A stretch of 64,000 bases of DNA from Azadirachta indica (lineage: Eukaryota; Streptophyta; Magnoliopsida; Sapindales; Meliaceae), in the NCBI GenBank assembly GCA_022749755.1, contig CM040445.1, positions 5,601,182 to 5,665,181 on the forward strand, written 5' to 3'. Positions within the stretch are counted from its first letter, which is position 1. The number at the start of each line of letters is the position of its first letter. This document shows, in pieces, positions 48,350-61,055 of this stretch. Made by a program: the position numbers and the translations under genes. The notes beneath the pieces were generated by a model. The model did no database searches and was not told where the DNA came from. It worked only from the letters and a program-made list of their open reading frames with translations.

Positions 48350-48690
48350 GTCAATTGAATGTAACGAGTCTTCGTATGTATGTCATGAACATGGCACCTG
48401 ATTGTCATGTCGTGTCGTGTCGTGTCGTGTCATTAAGAATTATTAAAAAAAAAAAAACCTTATTAGATTATGGTTTAATTAATAACGATAATTATCTATT
48501 AATTAAATTAAAACGAGAGGAGCGGTACTCATTATGATTGATCTATGATGATGTACATATTCAAAACGTAAACCGTATAAGAACAATACTTTGTGTATAA
48601 AGCAACAGAAGCAAGCATCTAAACGGCAAAGAAACCTAATATTACAGCAATTACATCACTGTTGCTAACAGGAAAACATTAATTGAGAGA
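48350..48690. repeat. Third copy of the copy-E downstream flank
   Basis: Matches 30950-31330. It contains a (GTCGT)n tract at about 48407-48430. It is directly followed by the copy H downstream flank, so the junction near 48700 is a rearrangement point. Confidence 0.6.
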
Positions 48691-48970
48691 GAGAGAGGGA
48701 TTCTGAAACAAATTAAGCAATATTTAAATTGAACCTTTTATGTTATTTTTTTGTGGTTCTTTCATTACATGCTCCGTAATCACGGTCGTTAAAGTTATGG
48801 GAGGTTGAAGAAGAATTACTAGCTTAAAATTTACTGAATTTAATAAAAGCTAAGAACGCATAACTCTAGAGAGGAAAGGACATATCAAGTTTCGGACAAT
48901 TGAACCTTGTAACAGTATTAATTTCTAGTACTTGAGATCGTGTCCTAGATCTGGGTCTAAAAGACAGGTA

Positions 48971-49363
48971 GATTGTGATAGAACCACCGCACTATACATT
49001 TAAACAGATTACAAAGAATTATATGCCAAGGAGATGTGATTATCAGAACGAGATAAAGAAATTAACCAGAAGAGTGGTGGTGAGAAAATAATTGCAGCTA
49101 ACAACATGGTAGCAACATGACCAGAGAAATTCCCGCTTTGCAAGTGAACTGGCTGGACAATGAAAAGGAGTGCAATAGATGTAAAGAGTAAAAGTAATGT
49201 GAATGGCAACAACAAACAAGGGTATGACCAAAATCGGATACTAAAGATTTTTGCTTATGATACCATGATCTTTATCCCGGGAATGGCTCGGGGATGTCAA
49301 TAGTAGAAAGCTCAGGTTAACTAATGGTGGGAGGGCGTATCTCAGATGTATATAGCAGTACAT
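48971..49363 (-). pseudogene. Family copy H, pseudogene close to copy G
   Basis: Begins at ATG about 49361-49363 (MYCYIHLRYALPPLVNLSF), then a CAG-to-TAG stop before YPILVIPLFVV, a one-base deletion near 49212, a readable part LHFS-type loop (HLQSGNFSGHVATMLLAAII, FSPPLFW), another shift, SPWH and WFYHN. The last 60 or so codons were removed by a deletion of about 290 bp relative to the copy G block, ending at about 48971. Confidence 0.85.
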
Positions 49364-49399
49364 CCTTGCTTGCTGTTCTGAAAAATAATTTTCAGACTT

Positions 49400-51650
49400 A
49401 ATTCTTGACTTTGAAGGTAGAATAGAAGAATGTACATAAGTCGAAGCACCTCTACCTTGGCCTCCGAATAAAATTCTATATATGAATTAATTGATAACGA
49501 ATAGGAATGAGGCATATCATTTTCAATATTAATTGGGTCATTTTTCTTTTTGTTTTGTCTCGGGTGAGATGACGTGAAGAAGACTCCAACTCAACTTTCG
49601 CTCCCTTTTCTTTTTTGTTTTGGCATATTATAATTAATTGTTTTATTTTAATTCAGGGTTTTTTGTAGAGTTTCCAAGATCAGATCAGACTTTTCATACT
49701 TAGCCATTCATTTGAGCTATGCTTTTCATAGTATTTGTTGATTAGAATTGATCAGACAAAATACATAACCATCTCACCAACAACAGCAATAACCTAAAGT
49801 TATGAGAGAGAGAGAGAGAGGAGTCAATACCTAGTAATTTCAGGGCACGTGATTGGAAGTCAACCTCCATGTCCATGACATTCACATGCTCATTAGTTGT
49901 TAATTGTCTATTTCCGCGTAAGAAATAGGGTTAGTTTCCCATTCGATTCATAAATATTGTTTTTATATTGCAGCAAATATTATTGAATTAAAACACTTAC
50001 TCGTCCAAATTAAAAAGAGCATTAAAACATATTTTAATATACAACTAATTAATATGTTGTTGGCACATATATCATGTATACGTGAAATTAATCACAAGGT
50101 ATCATTAATTCCATCCAAATACATTCTCGAAGTAGCCTTTTGTTTTAAATATATAATTTGCTAGACTTGACTGACATATTATGCTTAATCATCCTTGGCT
50201 CTTCCCTTGCTTAATTACCTTCTCCATTCTCGCATCAGCATATGATGGGATAAGAGGAGAGAGAAGAAAAAGAATTATCCAATTAACCAACCCATTGAAG
50301 AAAGGAAAGAGAAACGAAAAAGCTTGGGAAAATGGTTGAAGCGAGCATGAACCAATAGCTTATCATCCAAGAAAGGAAAGAGAAAGGAAGTTTACACTTG
50401 TGAGATTACTTTACTTTAGATTTTATATATATAAGTGAAAATCTAATATATTTTTCCAAGAATTGGAAAATGAGCTTGTTTTATTGTAGTAATGAAATAA
50501 AATAAGAGCCTTGCTCGTAAAGTAGCCAATCATGTGATGTGGTTGAGACGAGAGACATGCCTAATTAAGTAAAATAGATAAACCATTCAAGTCAAAGGCG
50601 AGTGTGCCACAGGGACAGAAGGATCACACACTCCATCAAATTGCAAGGAGTTAAATAATGATAACTCATAATAAAATCGCATCACTTCTTGTCGTTGTTT
50701 TATTAAATAATTCATCTATTTAACTCGATGTCGTTGGCTTCTTTTTATTCGCCAATTTCAATCCCAATTTTGGGATCAAAGTTTAGAGAATATAACAAGA
50801 AAAGAACTGCTAAATGATTGCAGCAATTAAAATTAAGGAGGCCCAGGAGAAGAGAATATAAAGGAAAAGGCTTGGGAAAATAAGTATAAGGTAATGAAAC
50901 GTGCGGATTTCAGATTGAAAACCCACTGTCATATACAGAACTGGAAAAACGATTATACAACAAAGCGTTTGAAAAAATTAATGAAGAACAAAAAGAAAGC
51001 TAGAAAACAGAGTTTGTTTCTTTGGTTAAGTAAACGGATCCTGAAATAAAAGGACTTCAGCAAATATTTCTTGAGTTAAGTAAGACTAGAGATTGGTTTC
51101 GACATACCTTTGAAGTTCATATACTTAAAATCCCCCTTTTCGAAAAAAAAAAATCAGAAACCATATGAGAATTTAATAATATAGACATATCTTTCTAAGG
51201 GTATTTGCTGTCATAGTTGTAGTTAAAAGCATATTGCCAAACATTAGGGAGAATATGTCTAAATCCCGTTATTACAATTTAACTGTGCGCCATTAAAGCT
51301 GTCTTTAATGTGGTTTAGAAGCTATTCACGGATGTTTTTTGACATTTCGACTGACGCTTGAAATAGAATTGCAGGCAGGCAGATTTTGCATCGTAAAATG
51401 ATAATTGATATACGACGTCGCATTGCTTCTAATAAAACCGCAAAATCATACTCTCGGTTATACGACACTAAACACGTATAAAACCGAAATGTCATGTTGC
51501 ATTGATAGTACTGTGGAGACAAAGCGTCCACTTGGATTGCGTACGAGTACGACATGTCGTTATAAAGCGCTCTGGCGAGAGCAGAAGCGCAAGGCAGCTC
51601 GTGCTGTATACATAAATCAAATGAATCGAATAACCAAAACCAATTAATCA
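49400..51650. repeat. Upstream flank of copy H
   Basis: Pair of 45699-48235; non-coding apart from the small frame at 51405-51647 that is shared with 48006-48230. Confidence 0.6.
51405..51647 (+). other. Small open frame conserved with 48006-48230
   Basis: From ATG 51489-51491 it reads MSCCIDSTVETKRPLGLRTS, then CRYKALWREQKRKAARAVYI. See the partner entry. It ends about 280 bases from the 3' end of the CBL coding region. Confidence 0.3.
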
Positions 51651-51929
51651 ATTTTGCCCTTCCTCCTTTCCTCGCATTATGCACACATATCCTTCAAAGC
51701 CCCCGCAGAACCAGCAGCTCAATGATATATAACACTTTGCATTCAAATTTTTGATGCAGACCAAAAAATCAACTCAACTTTGAATATACTCTGTTAACTT
51801 GTGACAACTACACTACTTAATACTCAGCCATACCCACCCACACATCCACTAGTTACTTTTAAGAATCAAAAGTAAGTTCTCAAACTAGTTTGCAGTAACT
51901 CCTATGCTAAACTCCCTTAAATAACACTT

Positions 51930-54900
51930 TTATGTAGCAATCTCGTCCACTTCTGAGTTAAAGATAAAACTTGGAAAAGACGTCGTTATGTCCCTGCATT
52001 CATATATAACCAAAGTTGATTTCAGTCCACAGCAACCCAGTGAGAATAGTATATGAGATTGGAGACAAGTCACATTGTTACATACCTCAAATACGGAAGG
52101 GTCATGATTTTTAACAATGATGGGTTTTTGGAAACAAAGTTCTGCCACTCAGATTTATCGATCTTGCCGTCTTGATTCACATCAGCATCCAAGAAAGTCT
52201 ATCCATAGATTGAAAACAACCACATAAGACTTTTACGCTATGCCCCAAAAGAGAGAGGAAAAAAATTGCAGAAGCTAAATGAAACATACGAGAAAGTAAT
52301 ATGGAATGACTGAAAACAACTATTGCCTTGACCGAACACATGCACATTTGCCACAGGAATCAATTAATAAAAACCTAGTCCAACTCATACAGGTGATAAT
52401 TTACTCCATGAGCAGAAAAGTAACATGTACAAAAGCAGCACTCACAACACACCCATGATTTTATACTCATAAGTAACATACCCAACAACTCCAATCAAAC
52501 AGCCTCTTCATTAAGCAAAATGCCGTAATTTTCTTTTGGTTAAAAACTTTTAACTTCTTCCATTATGGGTGCTAGGATTATATGCCTAACTTCATAGTGA
52601 ATAGCTGATAATAGCACATTCCAAGATTTTATGAGCACCAGCATATTGCAGGGGTTGGGGGTATTTGGAATGTTTAAAGGGTTTTCTAGAAGAAACATGT
52701 AAAATCAATAACGGTAATTGCTCACCTTGTCAAGTATTACTTCAATGGTTTCATCAGCCAACTTCATTTCAGATTCACAGAGAAGTGCAATTAGCATTTG
52801 CTTGACCTGCCAAAATTACATACAATGAAGTTGCCTGCAAGGATGGTTGAATAAAGGATAACTGAATCAACAAAAAGATCTAGAATGTAGTGGATATTTT
52901 TCTCTCTTGAACAAGTTCTGAAGAACAAAGATCTTATTGTCAGAGATTTATTTGATGGGAAAACGAAGTTCTAAAGAAAACAACAAAACATGAAATGTAG
53001 AAATGTCTATATTTCAGGTAATCAACATGAGTATACTACAGAAAGACAATTGTCAACGGTATTTTTTCCTATTTTGGCCTACAATTGAAGTTTTCATGCA
53101 ATATCTCTTGCAGCAACAGAGTGCCAACAGGACAAGAGCTAAAATCAAAGAAATTGACCAAGTTGTGTTGATTAGCTAAAGAAGATGCTATTTCTAATAA
53201 CTGTATTGTGGGTTTAGAGGGAAAAATTGCATATTTGGGTCTCTGACTTCCAATTTGGAAAGTAACTACTGATATCAACGCATGGATACGAGTTATCATT
53301 TGTATTATGGTAAGGTACAAAGGTTAATGATCCCCACAATGAACTTTGACACATCCCACATGAAAGAATCCCAAGTTAACAGAAAAATCAGTCAATATCC
53401 AATTTGCTCACCCAGTTTACCATAGAGACAAGCATAAAATAGGTCCAGAAATTTCTTTGTCAGATCATAAGCAAAAGAACCTTCTACATACCTCTTGGCG
53501 CTCAATGAATCCGGTACTATCAAGATCATAAAGTTTAAATGAGACTGCAAAAAGAAGGCCAAATATATTTAAAAAGAAAAAGAAAAAAAAATAAATGTAC
53601 AATGGCAACTTAAAGATGAACCATATACTTGATTGATTGCAATTGAAAATGGATAATTGTACTTGGTCAACTTACAGTCTATCTTGTCTTCTAGAGGGGC
53701 ATTTGGATGGAAGACGCTGAGTGATCTGACAAAGTCACTAAAATCGATGACTCCCTTCCGCTTAACATCAAACAGATCAAAGATCTGCAGACAGAATTAG
53801 TTGATCTCAGAATCACAGAACAAAAGTAACTGATTGTAAAAGTGACTTAAACAATCATGGTAGGGTAGGATATCACAGATACCCTGTTGGCAAATAAATT
53901 CTCTTTCTTTCGGTTCTTGAAGAGAGCCAATTGAAATTCTTCCTGCATAAATAAGAAAAAACTTTCAATGTGATATCTTGAGGATGTAATCGTAATACAA
54001 CAACCATATTGCTAAAATACTGAACAAGTTATACACTAAAATAAGCCATGGCTCAAAAAAAAAAAAAAAAAAAAGAATTGAAATCAAAGTTATGAAACCT
54101 AGAATTCACAAAACCAGAAGCACTTCTCAATAAATCTAAAATTAATTGTAATCCGGGTCACCAAATACTTTCTTTCGGTGTCAGTCCTCTGCCACAATCA
54201 AATGTTGAATGAGCCCATGATTGAGCCCATAGCCACAGCATAGAAAAAATGCACAAGCCTAAATCATTGGGAATCTAGATATAAGAGATGATAAAACAAA
54301 AAAAAAAAACAATCGAGTCCACAGAACCATATTGCTGTTCAAGGAAAACTATTGTTCTCAATTCTCATTCACAAGAGGGTAACGTATTGCTGTTCAGGGA
54401 AAACTATTGTTCTGAATTGTCATTTACAAGAGAAAGATGATATTGCTATTTACCGGCTATGCTCACAAACTGAACTGATGTTCAAAGACAAGCTCAAAAC
54501 AGGAGATAACTTGTGTGTGAAGTGAGTGAGTGAGTGAAAGAGAGTGAAAAAAGGAAGTAGTGTAAAGCATAATACCTTGCTTATTAACCCATCGTCAACC
54601 ACAGAACTGCTGATCATCTTAAATAGTTCAAAGAGTGCTTCAACTTCACTAACACTAACTGGAGATCAGAAACAAATACCAGATTATTAACTTTTAAATA
54701 TCAGAAAGTATAGCACATGAACACATGGGGGCACAAGCAAGGGAGAGTCATAAACATGTAAAACAGAATGAACTGCATAACTGACTTGATAATGTTTTAA
54801 AGATGATTAACACAAAGATGGATGAAAGAACTGCAGATCAGTTATGATTATATATCAAAATGCTAAATGAAGGAATTTATAAGTTTGAAACAAAGTCTTT

Positions 54901-55535
54901 CTCCCTGGCTGATTATTCAGAAAACAACGGCAGAATTCAGGAAATAAGTAAAAGAGATGGAATTCAATTATATGATCTTTTCACCCTTAAAAAGCAAACA
55001 TTTGAAGTTTTGGCAGTAGCTGCAATTGGTACAAAACAAAGCACATAACAATTAACAGATATAAAAGAAAACAATAGTAAGAGTATTGTTTTTGTCATTA
55101 ACATCTTCTGAAAATACTCTCCCTTTCCACAATAACGATCAACTGAAATATCATTTAGCCCTCTTCCTCACAACAACAATTCACAACATGACTGGGCCAC
55201 AAGCTATGCATATACAACTGTCACAACGAACTACAAACCATATTTAAAAACAGAAAAATCATAATTCTCAACTTTCAATCTTTAATCAGTTTAGGTTCAT
55301 GATAGTGGGATATATTTTATTCATTTCATGGATGCCACCAATTTTCCATTTCATAGTTACTAAGAACCAAAGAAACATCAAGTCATCACTCAAAACAACA
55401 ATTAATGAACCAAAACATGGTAATTTTAATCAAGTACTGAGTGAACAACTACTTACAAGCAGTCTGTGAAGCAAGAAGTACTGGGTCCTCGTGTCCAGGG
55501 AACTGCCTTGCTACTTTAGAATGAAAACAGCCCAT
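51930..55535 (-). CDS. CBL1: Calcineurin B-like calcium sensor, CBL1/CBL9 type
   Basis: Complete gene of eight coding exons on the minus strand: 55457-55535, 54576-54658, 53883-53942, 53676-53784, 53492-53544, 52726-52806, 52086-52198, 51930-51993. These sum to 642 bases (213 residues plus stop), the CBL1 length. All introns are GT-AG. The N-terminus MGCFHSK carries the Gly2 myristoylation and Cys3 palmitoylation signal that places CBL1/CBL9 at the plasma membrane. Four EF-hands: the first has the non-canonical longer loop (around 43-56), then loops at 80-91, 117-128 ([12 protein letters not shown]) and 161-172 ([12 protein letters not shown], fully canonical). The C-terminal FPSF motif has Ser201, the site CIPK kinases phosphorylate. 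The protein binds and activates CIPK (SnRK3) kinases in response to calcium. CBL1 and CBL9 are hard to separate, so the symbol is by type. Confidence 0.95.
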
Positions 55536-56326
55536 TTATTCAGCAAGAAACAATAATCAAGAGGAAGAAACGTAGCAGAATACACCAGACTAGACTTAAG
55601 AGCCTAGACTTCTTGGAACCAATTACATCATTTCCAAAACCATACTCATCTCCTGAACCTTTCAATTTCCACAACAGCCAATTCAAATCATCAGTATAAA
55701 AGTAAACAAATCCGAGCACGAAAAAGAAAAACTAGATTAATTTTGCAAGGTAAAATTTTGAAAACGCCACCCAGTCAAAATTTAAAATATGAATAATTCG
55801 TTGACGAATGTGATACCGAATCTATCGGTCCAATAACAATAATGGTACGGGTAATATAGAATATGGAAATACAAACATCAACCTTGAAACCTGTTTAATT
55901 GCTGAAATAATCATTAAAGGAAAGATAATAAATTTACTTAAAATTCTTTTTTCTATTTTTCAACATTTCACTTCGCAAAATGTGCAAAAATTAAAATTAA
56001 AAAAATAAAAAGAGAGATAAAGATGAACAATTCAAGTAATGATACAGGATTGAAATTTTAAACTTGATTATCATTTAGTTTCTCGTTCAATAATTTTTCG
56101 CGAATCAAACAGATTAAACAAAAACAGGTACATCTTTTTCCAAATCAGATATAAATCACACATTGTCAATCATATGTTTAAGAGAGAATAATCAGAAAAT
56201 AAATCCCTCGCGATTAAAAAAAATCATTTTAATTAGATCATAAACCAAACAAAAATAACATATCGAGTATAAACAAAGAAAAAGTAAATAAAAAGGGAAG
56301 AAGGAGGAGGAGGAGGAGAAACTTAC

Positions 56327-56500
56327 CGACCAAAGAAATTGGCCGGCAAATGCCGCGTCAGGATGTACGATTAGGCTTTCTATATTCCTTAACAAAAAAT
56401 AAACAGAAAAGTAGCGAGATTTGAGTGACGATGATAGAAAGCTAAATAAGCAGAAGACGAGATCTTCGGCGTGTGTTTCTTTTGGAAAGAAAGAAGGGGG
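56327..56500 (-). other. Probable non-coding 5' leader exon of the CBL gene
   Basis: A good donor (TTGGTCG|GTAAGTTTC on the minus strand) lies at 56326/56327. It is followed by about 750 bases of AT-rich, intron-like sequence before the ATG at 55535. The upstream exon edge near 56500 is a guess. A (GGA)n tract at 56302-56319 sits just inside the intron. Confidence 0.5.
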
Positions 56501-56665
56501 AGCGTTTGATTATGTTGTGATCGTACGGCTGAGATTTTGGCCGAAGTCCCCCGGGGAACTAACTTTCAAGTTTCAAGCTGTCTTGCGAGTATGTACGTGA
56601 TGTGAATAACGTCTCAGGTAACCAACGCGGGCAAAAAATATAGGAATTGTTCGGGGGGGGAGGTG

Positions 56666-56682
56666 CACGTGCTCTTCACGTG
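56666..56682 (-). promoter_or_regulatory. Paired G-boxes upstream of the CBL gene
   Basis: Two CACGTG hexamers at 56666-56671 and 56677-56682, 11 bases apart (about one helical turn). Both are flanked by GC on the ABRE pattern. They lie about 170 bases upstream of the proposed leader exon. bZIP or bHLH binding is an inference. Confidence 0.5.
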
Positions 56683-56699
56683 CAGATTGGGCGAATCAT

Positions 56700-59084
56700 C
56701 TATAAGTAGAATCTTCCACGGGTTAATGGGAATATTCTCACGGTTAGAAGAAAGTTTATGAATTGAGTTAATTGAAAGTTTTTTTTTTTTCTCTATTTTG
56801 GTTTAATATTGTCAATTATGGTACTGTGATTCCAATTTTGACCATGCATTAGCTAGAATTTATATCTTTGATTTGTTCATAATTGGAGATTGATAGCGGT
56901 ACAACAGCTGCCAGTCAGTCATAGGCAAATTTGTTACGGTTCCATGCGGTGTTTTTATATTTGTGATTGAACGATGTTAGGTAGCTATGAAAAGACCAGA
57001 ATCATTTTCTAGAATCTGGCTTTTTCCAAAGTCAAAAATCTTATGCAGGACGAATTGATAAAAGTTGTGATCTTGCAATTTTAATTGAGTGTTGTATTTG
57101 TTTGATGTCAGGAGAAGTTTGTGTTGAATTTATCTTTAATAATAGAGTAGAAATTTTGGTTAGAAAAGGAAAAAATAATTTAATTTACGCAACATAAGAT
57201 GTTACCCATATAAATAATAGGGGCAAGAAATATAAGAGATGGTATTTCCGTTGTAAAGTCTACGTTTGTTGATGAATTTTATCAAACATTACATGTGCAT
57301 TTAATAAAGTCAAAATTTTGTATATACCTAAAGGATGGCCCAAGAAAACTAGTCACATGCCTTTTGTCTTTGACGCACCGAAGGAATTTTTTTTTTAATT
57401 AAAAAAATATAAAGTAAATTAGAGCTTTTTTAATATATGGAATCAAAATATGTCGAGAACCCGACAACAAATGCACTCATAAATTTTCCCGACCATATTT
57501 TTTTTCTAGGCCAGAAACCAAAAAAGCTTGCTAACCAAATTCGGACAATTAATGATGAATCCTATAAATCAAATTGAATACCCATGTTCTCTCAAAAATA
57601 AATGATATTCCCTTTCATTTAAAATCGAATTTCATTGAATTATGAAAAAAAAAAAAATTTGAAGTTTATATTATTATTGCATTCATATCCTGTTACTTCA
57701 ATATTGTCAATGCTTCCATTATAATACATTATCTCAGCAAACATGTGGCGAGAGACTAACACTCTTTTGTCAAATTATTGGTCAACTTGCTAATATCGAT
57801 CAATTATCGCCCATACATAAATCTCACAGAGGAAAAAAAAAATTCAACCCATATATAGTTCTTTTAAGTGTCGATCATTGATTGGTTGTTGCAAAATTAT
57901 TTAATTTATGCACTATTCTTCCAACATTGACTTTGTTACATATTATTATTAATACTATTATTAGATTGAAATATTTGAATGTGATTAGAAAATCCTTCGT
58001 GGAGGCAACGTTCAACGCACGAGCATTGTTAATAGAAGAGGTTTACACATTTGACCCACGTTAGACGAAATCCATGTGGTTTAATACTTTAATTTATATA
58101 AATTAAGCTTTAGCTGTTAATTGTGTATGATTATGTTCCCATCTTCTTGTTCTCGTTGTTTCTTAACTTTTTCTTTTGTCAGTTTACGTTAAAAAATAAC
58201 AATATTATACACATTTTATTGATTATTTTTGGGTAATATGGTTTTAGCATCGAGTGGGTTTGTCGGTTTGAAAATGTAAATTCATTGGCTTTGGAAAAGA
58301 ATGGTCATTGTTCGTTATTCTCTCCTTTTAATTATCTTTCGAAAGTCTAGTCTATCTTTAATTGTCTTGTAGGTTCTAAACTTGCAATATGGTATTACTT
58401 TGTCAAATTAACTACTCTAAAAGCAACCGACATTGTGTTTATTAAGTATAAGGAAATTATTAACATATGTTTCAAATATATATATTTTTAATTTAGTGCA
58501 CACTTCGTCCCATTTGTTGCTATATAAAGTTAATTAATTTGTTTAAAAGTTAGTACAAGTGATTTGATTTCTAAATTTTTTATATTTATTTGAGAGATCT
58601 AATCAATTAAGTCATCTCTTGAAATAAAATCAAATGTTAATATGTTTAATATTATGAATAATTCATTTCTCTCAATTTTTATATGAAATATCACTATACC
58701 ATAATTAAAACAAAAATTAATTTATTGTAAAATCAAAAGAGAAATCAAAAGCATCATCATAGAAAGTGATTATAGACAAATATAACAATAAATAATATCT
58801 TAAAGAGGTTTAGATGAGAAGATCACCTCTAATCTTTAATTGATACAACATAATTTATTCTTTCCAAATTTGTATTTGGTTTAATTTTGAACAAGATTCA
58901 TGGTGATTTTTGAAAACCATCCAACTTTAACATAGATTATATGTTTTTTTTTCTTAAAAAACTTTTTGCAATCAAATGCATGCTGAATACCGAATACACA
59001 AATCTTCAATGTCTATTATTTACGAGGAGTATAATAAAAGCCCATCCCAATCCTAGGCAACAAAATAATTATTTGTTTTTTTAA
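56700..59084. other. Intergenic stretch between the CBL and SnRK2 genes
   Basis: AT-rich, with no convincing gene on either strand. The frame at 57882-58064 resembles nothing known to me. Confidence 0.45.
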
Positions 59085-59700
59085 TTGAAATCTGTATATA
59101 ATTATTTAAATGTCTAAGAGTCGTTCATTTTTTTTTACTTATATTTGAATATTTGTTAAAATGTTTTAATATAATTAAATTAAAAATTTTGATTTAAATA
59201 TGAATGAATAAATGTCTTAATAATTTAATATTTTATTTTTATTTTTAAAAATATCTTTACTTTATTAATTTATTTATTAATAAAATTAAAACCCTAATTA
59301 ACTATTTTTGACGTATGCATTTTTATGATAGATTCCCTTTATTTATCTACTTAATCTTACTTATATTACATTTTAATTATTACAATAAATTTGTAAATTT
59401 ATAATAAATACAATTATATTGCAATATGACTTATTATTTTTATTTTTTTATATTTATATCATCAACTAAAAATTATTTTTTTAAAGAAAATTATATGTCA
59501 AACAAATAAATAATATATATTAATATAATTTACTATTTTTTTTATTTATTATTGTGTTAATATAATCAAAATTATTATAAAATATAAGTATATTATCAAA
59601 AAGAGTATATATATGTTAATATATCAATTTTTAAACTCTTTATTCTATCAAAATAAATAGCTTAATATTTATTTTTAAATATTTTAAAATAAAAACAAAG
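59085..59700. mobile_element. MITE 3, related to those at 37.7 and 38.8 kb
   Basis: Shares the order of words TATAATTATTTAAATGTCTAA, TTTGAATATTTGTTAAAA, AATATAATTAAATTAAAAAT and AGCTTAATATTTATTTTTAA with the other two. It is longer in the middle, perhaps by an internal insertion. Ends are approximate. Confidence 0.55.
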
Positions 59701-60511
59701 GAACTCTCTTTTTTTCCTTCATGAGAAAGGCCCATGGAAAACTTCCAACAAGGCCAGATGAAATTACGGCTAAACACATGATGATAACATAACTGATAGC
59801 CATTAATCAAAGATTGTGTCAGTTCCTCATTTGTAATTAATGGATCCTAAACAATTAAAAATAATTATCCCCTTCCTTCCCCTGTGTTTTAATTAATTAT
59901 ATATATTATGGTCCAAGATAAATATTAATGCTGAAGTTGGGTTGGCAAGTGAAAAAAGCCCATCCATCTGGATGGTCTATATATCGTTTGTCATATGATG
60001 TGGCAATTTATTATGCCCTCGCCTTAACCCACGATCTCAGGCTTCTTAATGCACAAGTTTACACCTCAAGTAGATGTACTTAGGACATTATCTGCCTACC
60101 GACCTACCAAATGTGGGCCCAGCTCCATAACTGCAGGCCCAACATCTAACACCCAATCATATGCTTCCACCTAATCTATACCGAAACCCCACCAATTTTT
60201 GATATTTTTTCAATGATCATTTAAACTTTTAAAAAAATAGTATAATTATTCACTAATGACGTGCATTTTCCACGCATGCTATCGTTTTATCCAGAATCCG
60301 ACAAAGTTGTTGCGTTCAGGAACGTTACAAGTACAGTAACTGTAATTACGTTGGGACCCGCGGAAGAAGATTTAGTATAATTCTTAAATGGGACACCGAA
60401 AGCGACTGGTCCTGACCCGAAACCTACGCGCCCTCCAAACAGAGTGTAGTACGTGTTAAGCAACATAGACTCAAGACTCGGTTGGATTGTCAGTCTCCCG
60501 CGTCCTCCCGA

Positions 60512-60517
60512 GCCGAC
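60512..60517 (+). promoter_or_regulatory. DRE/CRT core upstream of the SnRK2 gene
   Basis: GCCGAC, the core bound by DREB/CBF factors, about 290 bases upstream of the TATA-like motif. A six-base word, so weak on its own. Confidence 0.3.
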
Positions 60518-60540
60518 ACTTGGAAACCAATAATTCAAGT

Positions 60541-60550
60541 ACACGTGGGC
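60541..60550 (+). promoter_or_regulatory. ABRE/G-box upstream of the SnRK2 gene
   Basis: ACACGTGGGC contains an ABRE core (ACGTGG) inside a G-box. It lies 24 bases from the DRE core, an arrangement known from stress-responsive plant promoters. Confidence 0.45.
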
Positions 60551-60798
60551 TCTCTTCTCAAAGACAGAGTAGCAGGCCGCCTTGATTTCTTAAATTACAA
60601 CTCGGGTTTTGTTTCTTAAATTACAATAATTCATTTCCTTTGGTCTGTGCTGGACGCTGTTTCAAGTCTCTGCTTCTTATTTTGTTATTATTGTAATTAC
60701 TGTTTGTTGGTTTATTAAAATACGGTGGCAATATATAAATTAAATATATACGTGAGACTCGAGAGCAGCTTGCTTCTAGAGTCATGTGAGTTTGAGTT

Positions 60799-60806
60799 TA
60801 TAAAAG
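60799..60806 (+). promoter_or_regulatory. TATA box of the SnRK2 gene
   Basis: TATAAAAG about 250 bases before the start codon. Transcription would start near 60830 and give a leader of roughly 220 bases. Confidence 0.5.
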
Positions 60807-61055
60807 ATGGGTTGTTAGAAGGTCTTTCGGCTTTCCAAACACTCTCTCTGGTTTTCTTCGTTTTGACAACAGATTACTCCCCAGCCAGTTGATTCTTGTT
60901 TAATAGTCTTTCCGTTTCTAGATAATCCATTTGGGACGCTTCAGTTTAGGCTTTATAAGTCTGTATTTTGCTTTGCTATTGAGGATTTCTGGGAGTGTTC
61001 TGTGAATTCTGTATATTTTTCTCTTTTGGGGTTGTTGGTGTATTTGATTGGTGGG

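Noticed and set aside
51322..51684. Minus-strand open frame of 120 codons near the CBL 3' end
   Set aside because: The paralogous flank at 48.0-48.2 kb has stops in this frame, whereas the plus frame stays open in both.
60287..60544. Minus-strand open frame of 85 codons with a higher GC content
   Set aside because: It opens on GTG rather than ATG, matches no family I know, and lies where the SnRK2 promoter should be.
61002..61055. 18-codon in-frame extension before the SnRK2 start
   Set aside because: It starts with [15 protein letters not shown] is the normal N-terminus of this kinase type.
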